Of a DNA stretch of 64,000 nt, positions 26,083 to 37,594 are shown piece after piece. Source of the DNA: Aristolochia californica (lineage: Eukaryota; Streptophyta; Magnoliopsida; Piperales; Aristolochiaceae); the NCBI GenBank assembly GCA_029961685.1, contig JARWKL010000004.1, forward strand, positions 47,315,824-47,379,823, written 5' to 3'. Below the pieces are notes generated by a model that was given only the letters and a program-made list of their open reading frames with translations, did not search any database and was not told the DNA's origin. Positions within the stretch are counted from its first letter, which is position 1, and the number at the start of each line of letters is the position of its first letter. Both the position numbers and the translations under genes were made by a program.

Positions 26083-29000
26083 TTTTGCTCTCGCAGTGAT
26101 CTCCACCGCGCAGGATCACAGCAGGCGAGGCTTGCGAGGGATTTTCACTTTTGAGAGAGGGGGTTTTAAGGCTCGTTCGTTACCATTCCATCCCTACTTA
26201 ATAATAAAATAATTATTAATAATAAATATAGGTTAATAGCCCATTTTAAATGGCATTTACTTTATTTTATTTGTATATGTTATTAAAATAAAAAATAAAA
26301 TAAGAATATATAATAAATGCATGAGAGAAGCAATAAATGTATAATATAAGAAAATTAAATTTTAATTCATTAGTAAATAACCTCTTTATTGCCCTTTTTG
26401 TGGTATTTGTGTCATCTATTTTCTATTTTAGTTTTAGTTTTTTTTCCTTTTTTATTGCTTGCACGAAATTCAAATTAAAATATAGATTTTTTTATTAAAT
26501 AATGAATATGTCAAAAAAAAATATATATATATATACATCTAAACTAGTGAAAACTAATGGGTCCTACATAAAATGTGTATTTTCACACTAAAAAATAGTA
26601 GTTCATGAACCCTTTTGCCTCAAATATTTCTATTAACTTTATTTTTATGCAAGAGTATATTTCCTTGGGATAAACATGTTTGAATACGAAATATACTTAT
26701 TTAGTCATTCGATTCGTATTTTTTTGTTCTAAAATTATTTTTATGGACGTTAATATATTATCATTAGGGGTATACAAAGAAGAAAAACAATTCAAAAGTT
26801 GTGTCAAACAAAACTCCTTTTTCTATTTCTATACAACAATGTTAATACTACAGGAGCGAGGCATATGACCAATTGTTGGTCTCATAATTTAAACGGGATT
26901 TATCTCAATATGCTTTCGTTTATATAAAACTATCATTTGTTTTGTCAATTTATAGAGTAATTTTTAGGTCCTAAGATTTGTTAGTTATTTATGTTTATTT
27001 TCCTACGGAAAAAAATGCCATATACACTAAAGTGTGCTTCATTTGTGTGTCATTATTTATCAAATAAGTATTTTTTAAGCAACAATCGGTGACTATTTAT
27101 GTGAATGGGACTTATTCATCATTAACATAGAAAAAAATTTGGATTGCAAAGCAATGCAACCGTAAGTGTAGCAACAAAGAAAGTGACAAAATTTTAAATA
27201 ATGTAAAACCCAATATCTGATCTAGTAATATAATCCAATCACTATGCACAAACTTAAATTGGAGTTGGTTTAATCTAATCAATGTACCAGAAGTCTCTTG
27301 TTTGACTAACTCCAAGTACAATTAGTCTTCACTTGGTATTTGACAAGAAAAATAGATCTTGTATTGCAATAATGGGTCCAAAGTTGATGGTAAAGTAGCG
27401 ACGAAGACGATTGTTAATTACTACATAAATCTTGTAGGGTTTTAGGTTAACTTAAAGTTTGAAGTGTTGGGAGAGGATAGAATTGCGATAAAGTGTCTAC
27501 TTGTGCAAACTCTGTGATGGCTTTAAGGAAATGTTGACAGAATTACAACAAGATATTTGTTAGTTGCAAACTTTGTGATGGCTATAGGGGAATTTGATAG
27601 AGTTGCAACAAGATTTTTGCTTCTTGCAATCTTTTAGGGGATTTTGGCATTTTTTCTAATATTTTTGGGGATTTAAATCTACTACATGTATCTCTAATAT
27701 TTTTCCTCTCCAAAAATTCTCCTCTCGTAAATAAACCTTATTTAAGCCTGTAAGGGGTCCCTATTTATAGTGTGATTAACACTTGGCAAGATTTTTTCTT
27801 TATTCCGTAAGGGTATGTTTGGAACCCACAAAAAAATAAACGAAAAGAACAAAAAAAGGGAAAGAAAGTTATTTTCTATTATTTTACAGCAGATAATCAT
27901 TGAGAGAAATCACTTTCTCTTAGTTAATAAATTTTCTCTCACAAAATGATGGAATTTAGGGAGAAAATAAAAGAGATGGAAACTTAAGAGAGAATCTTAA
28001 TTATAAAAAAATTAAAATATTACTATTTTTTTCTTTTTATTTTTCCACGTGTATTCAAACAAGAGAAACTATATTTCTCTTCCATTTTCTCACTAATTTT
28101 CCATGGGCATCTAAACAAGAGAAAATAAACTTTTTTTCTTTTCTTTTCTTTTCTCTCCATTGTCTATGTTTCAAATACAACCTATGAATATGACATCTCA
28201 TTTCATCCATTTTGAGAAGTGTCACTAATCTTCCTTAAATGGAGGTTTCATACGATGTCACATATCATTAATGCACTACATCATTTACTTGGGTTACACT
28301 TTCTTGTAACATCATGTTTCAACTGTGTGACACCTCATTAGTTTAACTTGTGCTTAGGTGGTACTTAAGTGACATTTCCCGTTAATTTGATTTTAGTTGT
28401 GGTCTACACAACCAATTTTATCTTGATATTTTATTGAGCTTTGATCTTAATGACCAATCCAGATTTGAAGTAAAACTATAATTTTTGCAATTGACTAACT
28501 ACTAGACAAAATATTAATGATTTAATCGCTCAGAATTTTGACTTTCACCATTAGTCAATTGGTGATAAAACTCCTTCAATATTGGTTGTTGATTGATGTT
28601 GACAAATTGAACTACTGATCCAGGTTCTAATTTTGATGAATAAATTTTCATGCCAAAAGATTCCCACCTTTAAAACTCTGTTCATCATATGGATGGACGA
28701 AGCCTGAAGCAACTCCCTTTTTTTTTTTTCTTTTTAGAAATTTGTTCTTACCCCACTTAAAACCTCTGCAACCCTAAGGTTAGATTAGGGCTTAATTATG
28801 CGCGTGTAATAGAAATATCAAACATATCTCTTTTGAACTTGAGCCCATCTTAGTTATAACTCAAAATTTAGGTTTAGAAATGCTATGGTTGCTTTGATAT
28901 TGATGGTCATCATCATTGTCCATTGAATCCCTCATATGGTACTAAAGTCACCTTAAATCCTCTCAATTTATTTGGTCTCACTTACCCCACTTTTTGGGTT

Positions 29001-30177
29001 GGTAGGTTCCAATATTTTGCAAACATTTTGTGTGAACAAATTATGTGCATTTCATGTATCCTTGTTGGTTGAACAAGTACAATTGCTTGTAGAATAATCA
29101 ATCAATAAAAGAATAAGTTACTCCATTAAACTGAGTTAGTATTCCACCATCCTTGGCAGGGCACCAATGTGGTGTGATTACTTCAATAAGGTTCTAAACT
29201 AAACCCTAGAAGAGTCTATTTTGTGAACAAACTGTCGAATTAGGTGCATCTCCCATCTCACTCCCCACCTAAAAGTCATTATTTTAGCTTATCAAGAGTC
29301 CTCTTTGTGAGGCAACTTTCATTCATTTCTTATATTTTTTTTCTAAAACTTATAATTCAAGTTATGAGGAGGTTGCATGGACGCTTTAATGGCAAAGCAA
29401 AAGCAACTACTACCCTCCTTTCCAACCTACCTATCATGTCCCTCCCTCTTCCTATCATCATGACATATTTAACCCTTTTTGCTATCAAATATTTGATTAA
29501 GTTAACGTAATTATGTCTTTATTTATACATAATATCATAGTTTTTGGACTGGTTGATGTGATTCAAGGCACTGTGTCTGGAAAAAGTAGCAGGGTCTGTT
29601 GAGAAACTTTGAAGAAACTTAAGCGGTTAATCCTGCTCGCTTTGTTAGGGTTTTCCCTGTGGCTGTTTTCCGCAAACAATCTTGTTCATGGAGAAAGTTT
29701 ATTATGTATTTGCATAGAGGTTTAACTCATTAGAGCTATTGATCTTGTGTTTTCCATTGCAAGTCCAGAAAGTACTCTTCGCAGCTGGACTGCTGGGGTT
29801 ACAGTTCTGAGGTGGTTTGTATCTAAGTACCATTTTTTGGACAAATCTCCGGTCTCCTTGTAGTGGGTAGTCATTAACCCAACGAGCGTTTTAAATTGCA
29901 TCTTCTGAAAACTCCACTCTGCGCTTCTCACTCTTGACGCCCATTTCTGAGCTTTGGCGGGTATTTCCGGTTTCTAGCAAGTGATATGTCGTTCTCTCTG
30001 ATGGGAACTTTTCTTCTTTCCCTCTGACATCTTGTCCGAAAATAACTACCAAGAGGTTTTTGTTGAACACGAAGTCCGATCCTTTCTTTCCCTCTGCTCC
30101 GTTTTTCCTAAGATGACGTCTAATATCCGGTTTTAAGGTTTCCTTTACTTGAAACGAAGCAATTTTTTTTCTGAAAG
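26083..30177. other. AT-rich divergent intergenic region between METTL13-like and BAP31-like genes
   Basis: It contains the METTL13-like leader (next to 26082) and the BAP31-like leader (left of 30178, with an in-frame-stop-rich leader from about 29540). In between is very AT-rich DNA with an (AT)n run near 26521-26535, an imperfect ~75-bp direct duplication near 27480-27640 (shared tgcaaact-tgtgatggct and aca-gaagat strings), and T-rich blocks. No gene, RNA gene or intact transposon was recognised. Confidence 0.55.
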
Positions 30178-33100
30178 ATGATTCAATTACTGTTCTTGGT
30201 TCTTTTTGCTGAAGGCGCCGTGGCATTTCTTCTCATGGTGAAGATTGGTCTATTGAGGGAGCTTGTGATGAGGGGTTTGGATCAGCTAAAGACTGGCAAG
30301 GGCCCTGCCACCGTGAAAACTCTAGCTTGTACCATGTCAGTTATCCTAGCTTCCAGTGTCACCAGCATTTTGAAAATTCAGAACCGAACGGCGAAACTAG
30401 GAGCGGTAACACCCATGGATCAGGTGCTTTGGCGGACTCACCTGCTGGAGGCATCACTAATAGGTCCATTTTTTTGCCTCACTTTCTCTTATCGCGGTTT
30501 TCTTTTTCAGTTTCCATCTGCAATTCAGTTAAAGGTTTTCCTTGTGATGTAATTTTTTTGCCGTTTTCTGATTAAGGCTCGTTGGTGGGAAATAAGTAAG
30601 AAAATCCTCTAGATATTTCTGAGTTATGTAGATATTCAGCTCATTGAAGTAGGTTGATCCAGGACTTCGCTTTGCTGACATACTTTGATTGGTGCACACG
30701 GCTGCTAACCTTACGGTTGCTACTATGAGCACACATCATATAAATTTGAACTAACTAGGATCTTAGTTGTTAAGTAATGACTTATTTCCACCGAGCCCCA
30801 ATAACTGTGTAGTTTTTAATTATTAAGTTGGTCTCTACCGTTCAGAGGTGGACTCGTCTAAGATGGACTTTTCAGGGACAATTTCTCTGACAGTGCGTCC
30901 ATTGGTTATGCATTCAAGTGGTTGAATGTCTGGATCAGTTTGCGGGGGCCTACACATTTAATCTTCTGACAAAGTGATATAGCAGTATTGCTCTGATCCA
31001 GTTTTTTGGAAATCATAAAGACCTCGGCCGCCTGGCTAGTGTATAGTTTTTATGAAATTTTATATGAATTCAAAGATAAAAGTTAGAATAGTAACTAATA
31101 TGTTATTCAGATTCTTGAGGATCTCCCTTGATTTAGAGAAGCATATTTGGATTGTTAAATGGGTGCTCATCTTTTGTAATGATATTAAATTTTCTTAAAT
31201 AAACAGTTCCACTTCATGAGGCTAAACTACATGTGCATCTTAAAGAAGCATGGTAGCTAATCAAGTTAAACAAAATGATCACTCCTGTGGTTTTTTGTGA
31301 TATGCTGGAAAAAAAAGCTTCTTTTAGCACAATATCACTATATTAGACAGCGGCTCCATTATGTTGCATTTTTGTGGAATCATGGTGAGTTTGTTAGATT
31401 TGGAATGAGTATTCTTAGCTATCCTTTGGAAGAGATGAATAATTACTAGTTGTTACACTCGATTAGAAGTCTCAATTTTTTATTAGTTGATTTAGTGGTT
31501 TATTTCCCAATGCAATATTAGACAGTTTTACAGGACGACTATTGGACCAGCCATGCTTAGCCAAGGAATATTGGGGCAACAAAGAAACAGCATTTGCAGA
31601 ATGAAGGTGGTTGAGTGAGGATGTTGAGATGGATGTCTAGCAAAACTAGGAAAGACATAGTGATATGGAAATGAACCTTTTAGGCAACATTTAGGCGTAA
31701 CAGAAGTCTGTATGGAAATTAGAGAGAGCTGTTTGTTGTGGTTGGCACATGTTTAGAGGAGGCTCCACGGTAAAACTGTGTGGAGAGTCTTGTCATTTCT
31801 AGTTGAGGAACTGAGGGGAAGTCCGGGATTACGTTGATGGAGGTGGTGAGGAAAGACTTGGATGATGAGCTCAGGACGTAGCCAAAAGGAGGGGATAGCT
31901 CCATATAATTAAAGTCCACATAACTGGTATAAAATCATGTTGAAGCAAAACAAAGATTTTAGCACAGAGTTTTTAATGGAGTCTGAATAGAGTTAAAACA
32001 AAATTCAATGTTGATGAGGAAACACTCTAGTTTGAGACTTTGATAATCACTTTTTATCAGGACCATTTTATGTTGTAGTTTCTTTATTTTTCTCATGATC
32101 AAGAGTGAAAAGAACTGTCTCTATTGCTCCTGAAACATGGAAATGACTGTCTTCCTGATACTTGCATATTTGCAATAAGATTGTAGGGTCGTTCTTTCGT
32201 TATTTGGTAGTTATTTGATCTAGGAGCTCTGACCCGTCTGCCTAGTGTTTTAATTTTCTGGGTCATGGTACAGCCGTGTTTGTAGGCTAGTTGATGTCTA
32301 TGGAGTTGAAAATGAAGCTATTGCTTTCACTTACTTTCCTTTTGCTAATATTTTGTAGATATCAATTCTCTTGTGTTTTTTTAGTGGCATGTATGGTCTT
32401 TGTGGTTTGTTGAAGTCTTTTATGAGGAGATATAAAATGGAGCACCTTAGCCTTTTATAATGACGTTAAAAAAAAAAAATCCTGTAAGGATTTAGGGGAG
32501 AAAAATCATCTTCTTTTGGTGAAATCTGTGCAGGTTGTTTGATGAAATGTCCTAGTTTCTTAACATTTGGTTAAAGGCTCATTTTTTTTTGGTTATACAA
32601 TGGGGGAAAAATCTTTGCAAGTGTCTTTTGGTGAAACGACCTTGTTTTTGAACATCTGGTTAAGGGTTCATCTTCTTTTTTTATTCTGTTGTGGAAGATT
32701 TTTTAGGGTTGGATCTCTCTTTTATTTTTCAATGTTTGTTTTCTATCCAATCATTTCTTTAAGTCTGTAAATTATATGTTCCCTATAAAAGTGGTTTTTG
32801 TCTTTTTTAAGTACATATTGGCAAACAGTTGTCCATGTGTTGTGGACCCTTATGTTGATCTACGCTCCTGTAAACGCTGGGAAGGTCTATCTTGGTCCAA
32901 AGTTTCTTCACCAAGGCTCCATAGCATGGATATTGGTAAGCCCAGATGAATATTTTTCTGATCATGTTTGCACTGACTCTAAAAACTCTTTGGTTTTGCA
33001 CCAACCACATGTTTCACATGGTCCCTGTGGCTGTTGCTTTTCACATGCACTTACTAATGATTTGAAAAGAAGGAGAAAGACCATTAGCAATGCGGTCTTG

Positions 33101-35543
33101 TAAGTATTTGGGAGGCATCAGCGTACTTCATATTTCCAAGTGAATAGATCCAATCAGCTGTCTTCTCATTTATGTCTGGACTCTTGGTTATCTTATTTAA
33201 AGTCTAGTTGGAAGTACGAGCAACAATTGTGATAACAAAGAATTATAAATATTCTTTCCTTGTATTATGGATGAAGCTCTTGGCTCAGTAACCTCATCAG
33301 GCTCTTTTGTAGAAATAAGAAGCGGCAATGGGTGCCTTCAGTAGTTTTGGTCCCTTAGGTGTTTCCGTGTAGCCTCTACTTACTGTTATTGTTGTGATCA
33401 TCCTCATTATTTTGTAGTTGTTGTTATCTAAAAGTTGGAGATGCGATCTAGTTAACCTTATCTAGTTGGTGATCAACAAAGGCCTAATTTCTGTTGACCT
33501 AAAAGTTACAGAAGATCTTTTCTTTATTTGATAAATCTATATATGTATATAGCATGTTTGACATAGCGTCCAAAACCTTTTCTTATGTACAGTTTGTAAT
33601 TTTACATAGTATCTCATTTTGTGTACCTAATGTTACCCAATCTGAGAGCATAATATGATATAAAAAAATTAAAAAAAAAAGCTAACCGTATTTTTTTTTC
33701 AAGCAAGAAAAAAGAGAAAAAAAATCCCCAAACTGTAGTTGTAGATTTATTGTACTTGAAAAACTAGTTGGGCAGCTTTGAGAAAGTTTTGTCTAAGTTT
33801 CTTTCTAGGCGACATACCATGTTACCCCTGTAAAAGGTCTCTAGACAACTTACATGTTGGCCGCTGCAAAATTGTTTAGCAAGTTACATATATCTATTAA
33901 AAAATTTGGTATTTCGTCACCTAACTCTGTGATGGTCCACCCAGCGGTTAAACCCAGTGAGCTTTGTTGAAGTGGAACCTGCTATATCACCAATTTGATG
34001 ACTGGTTGAGTTTGTCTAAAATTGGACTACAATGTTGACCTTCAACATACTAATGTAACCATTCTGCATAACTGGGGTAGCCATAGGATAATTCCTAAAT
34101 ATGAGCGAACTTTTTGACCCAGAAAATTTAAACAGACTTCTGGCAAAAAAAAGGCTAAGATTATATAGATAATCTTTTTTCAGTTTCTGTAGAAAGTCGG
34201 CTGCATCTTGGCTGCTAGAAGTTGCTGAAAACAGTTCCTATTCCATGCTGACCTCCACTAACACTCCTTGTTGTGTTTCAAGCTTCATCAACAAAGTAGT
34301 GAACTTAATCTCAGCATCCCAACTTTTTGACTTTATCTCAAGTTCAGATAGAATGTGAATGAAGTGGTTTAGCTTATGTGGTGGTGTAAATTGCATCACA
34401 TTTTTTTTTGTTTTTCAGAGTAATATACTTAAGAATTTTTGTCTTTAGGGTCTGGAAAATCTGTAGAAGATGTTGATTTTCAATCAAATTTGAATACAAA
34501 TGCAAGAAGGAAAGAACTGATATCTTTTGAGAAATTGCTGAGCAAGGATATAGGTGCCCGTTGCTATGTTTAGTGATCTGTGTTTCTTAAACTGTCATTC
34601 CCTTCAATCAGGTAACTGCTTGTAGAGTGGTTTCATGACCCAGCCACTCTCAGTTACATGCCTTCTTTTGAAGTTGATGTGAAATAAGGAGAAGCACAAA
34701 GAGCAAGTGCCTTCTCATGGTGAACTTTGGACATTTTTCTCGAATTATCAAAAGTCTTTTATCTTCTTAAGAAGAAAATGAAATTGCTTATGACTATCTA
34801 GTTTGCTTAATTTCGGCCACTTGTATTTAGTCATGTTTCTATTGTCTCTCTCCGATCTTTAGGGCAAAGAAGGGCCCATTCAGTCTGTTAGTAATTTCAG
34901 TTTTACCCATGAAAATGAAACCTCTTCTCGTCTTTTCTGTAAAATATGTCTCATAACAAAATACAAAAAAGGACTTTTTATTAAAGACTGTTTTTGTTGG
35001 GCATATTCCACATTGGATGGTAAGTGAGGTAAGAATGTCATAAAAGCTGGAAAAGGTTTTCTGAGTAACTGGTGGGTGTTGCATCTGGCATATCCTACTG
35101 TGAAAATCTGGAATATTTTGATGCTGTTTCTTCTGCTACTGAAGAGTAAAATTAAACTTCCTTTCCATGTTGCAGGCTATTCCCTATTCCTTGGATTCAT
35201 AATTGATCGCATGCACCATTATATGCGAAAATTGATTGGTCTGAGAACAACAGTTGGAGCTTTAAAAGAAGAAGTGGAAAAACTTCGAAAAGAGCACTCA
35301 AAAATCAAAGAAAAGGAAGAAAAAATGAACAAAGAGATGAAATTGCTCCATGAAGAGATCTCCACTCTTACAGAAAATTTGAAGAAGCTAAAGTTAGAAG
35401 CTGAAGAGAAGGAGAAAAAGGTAGCTTCTGCAGAAGCTCATGTTTCTGCTCTTCAAAAACAAGCAGAGGATTTACTTCTCGAGTATGACCGTTTGTTAGA
35501 GGACAACCAGAATCTTCAGAGTCAGTTTGTCTTCAGGGGTTGA
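30178..35543 (+). CDS. BAP31-like ER membrane protein, complete
   Basis: Two exons, 30178-30463 and 35176-35543, split in phase 1 within a Gly codon, give 217 aa, the usual plant size. The N-terminal half is hydrophobic, with three predicted membrane spans near residues 2-24, 43-63 and 92-106. Family landmarks are GLDQLKTGKGP, TPMDQVLWRTHLLEASL and YSLFLGFIIDRMHHYMRKL. Residues about 118-212 form a long Glu/Lys-rich heptad coiled coil. BAP31 proteins sit in the ER membrane and act in sorting and quality control of membrane proteins; the plant role is less defined. The C-terminus ends QFVFRG and has no dilysine ER-retrieval motif. The donor of the single 4712-nt intron is GTCCAT, which is weak. 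The intron contains an RTE-type LINE relic and no further exon is needed to complete the family alignment. The gene is divergent from the METTL13-like gene and convergent with the TBC gene. Confidence 0.9.
31510..31875 (+). pseudogene. RTE-type LINE 3'-end relic in the BAP31-like intron
   Basis: In shifting frames the plus strand encodes hallmarks of the C-terminal region of plant RTE-clade reverse transcriptases: RMLRWMSSKTRKD (about 31617-31660), W-L-A-H-V then RR (about 31740-31762), and TLMEVVRKDLDDE (about 31829-31868). Stops and frameshifts separate them. The order and spacing fit one decayed element in sense orientation to the host gene. Confidence 0.75.
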
Positions 35544-37594
35544 GGGCGTGGTAGATTTGCTAATCGTTCATATCCTTTTTCGAGTGAAGACAATTTTGTG
35601 CTTTTTCCCACCCGAGAGGATGATACCCAGGATCAAGTTGAAATGGGTCTGCCGGAGGCTTCTTCTGCTATAATTTATCTGCTCCTAAGGTGGTGCATTT
35701 TGCTTCTACCCATTCATTCTCTCATTTCCCTTTTGCTACTTGTCACAATTTGAACACATTTTTGCTATACAGTGGCAAACAACTAAGAGCTCAATCAGTG
35801 GCGAAACTACTCAGGGACCCCATATTAGGTGGGAATATGATTATAGCTTGAAAAAGTGGACTCTTACAAAGTACCAGAGAATAGATGAATGAATTGAAGT
35901 TTGTGTGCAATGACATTTTAGTTCCTTAGTCATTCATATGAACTCTTCCTTTGTCCCCCAGATTTTTGCAGGGAAATTTGCAAGCTGGTCAAAGTAATCC
36001 AACTGTAACGACGTCTTTCAATGTGAAATTGACTGTTTCTTTTAAGAGGGAAAAAGGATAGCTTGGTTGATTTCCAATCGATTCCGAATGCATTATTAGT
36101 GATTGTGCAGTCCCTGTTTAATTATGTTGGCGAACTATGGTCTTTTGATCGAGTTGTTTTACTAGGTTAGTACAGAAGTTCAAACTCTTTTCTGGTATAT
36201 CGATTCTGAAAGAGTGACAGAAAAAGTTTTTAAGCGCCAATCCTCAGCAATTAGTACCAGGGTAATGTTAACTTAAAACTCAATTCTCGGTTTTTTTATG
36301 TAAACTTGAATTGTACGGGACTGGAAGAAGATGAATCTGTGCAAGAATTGCGTCACTTCATTCGGTGAAATATGAGATAAAACAAGACGACCAACGATAT
36401 AAGAACCCTTGAATCAGAGGTTAGCCATCTCTTACCTTTTTATCATTAGTAGATGACAAAGGGTTGGCTGAAGCAGATAAAAAGGGCTTTGTATAGATAG
36501 AATGTTTATAACGCTAATAAAGCTTATAATTTATAGATTGAGGACTTGAGCCACTTCGAAAATCCCACCTTGATAGGGTTGTCAGATGAATGGTTCTTGC
36601 TTTGACTCTTGATGTGAGCTTCAGATCCTGCTCCAGATCCTGGAAACTGAGTATATGAAGTGTTTTTGCAATATCTCCCTCTTACAAGCAACATTTCCAA
36701 TTCTTTCGTGGATGCAAGAAGGGTGATAGTCTGTCGAGAATATCTAGTTCAAACTAATTTTTTTTAGGTGAAGTTTGGTGATTGGTTTGCAATTTCAAGT
36801 CCTCCATGTCACCTACTAGGGATATTTATGTGTGCTTTCTGTTTTGGTTTCTTCTTTCTTTTCTTTATGCTGCTAGGGATGAGCGTCTCCACCCTCAGGC
36901 TGAATGATAGTTTTTTATGACTGCTCACCCCAAAAAGCTCCATTTCTGACTGTTCCTCAAAAAGGCTTGTCCTGTTTTCTATTTCACATACATGTTAACG
37001 CACTTGATTAGAAGCCATGTATTCCTGTGATAAGCTTGTTGTTCAGACCCACTATGTAAGTTTTCACGAACAACCTTCTATTGCTTCTAAGAATAACAAA
37101 ATTCAAGTTGTACTCAGTTGTGTCACTTTGTGGCATGATTTATGTTTGGCTTCTAATATTGTTTGTGCTTTTTGTTTTTCTGAGAGAATCTGCTCTACCA
37201 GTTCAATTCGTCCTTGCCTGTTGAGTTTTGTTAAGGTAATTCCTCATTTTATCTTCTAATCAAATGATTTACTGCCTCTAGAGGGAAGTCCCAGTTTTCC
37301 ATTTTTTCTTCCTTACATATCATCTTCTGAAAGAAGCTGGTCCAGTCCTGCAAATCAATGTTCAATTTGGTCCATCTGTTTAGTCATAAGAACTACAACT
37401 GTAAAAGAGGCAAGTGAGGTTCATGCAATAGTTTTGCTTAATGAAGTATGAATAGAAAATAGTAACTGTACTGAATCGATAAATCAAAAGCCACTGCTAC
37501 TACTCTCAACGTTGATCTCTTGATGCTTTGGACAAAAATTTACAAATGATGAACTTACAACACAGATGAAGTACACCCGAAACACATGCTACCA
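35544..37594. other. Convergent intergenic region (BAP31-like 3' UTR, TBC 3' UTR)
   Basis: Downstream of the BAP31-like stop (TGA at 35541-35543) the sequence is non-coding. An AATAAA lies at 36516-36521, too far to be assigned with confidence as the poly(A) signal. No gene, RNA gene or transposon was recognised; 37017-37259 is open but matches nothing known. Confidence 0.5.

Noticed and set aside
25432..26212. Open frames on the plus strand over METTL13-like exon 1
   Set aside because: They are antisense shadows of the real exon, whose minus-strand translation carries a clear SAM-binding motif.
29891..30226. 111-codon minus-strand frame
   Set aside because: It overlaps the BAP31-like start in antisense and has no family similarity.
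32798..33103. 101-codon frame in the BAP31-like intron
   Set aside because: It has no recognised domain, no splice sites that fit the gene, and the family alignment is already continuous across the intron.
35076..35175. In-frame extension upstream of BAP31-like exon 2
   Set aside because: The family alignment continues directly from exon 1 (EASLIG) to YSLFLG with a good tgcag acceptor at 35175, so this part is intronic.
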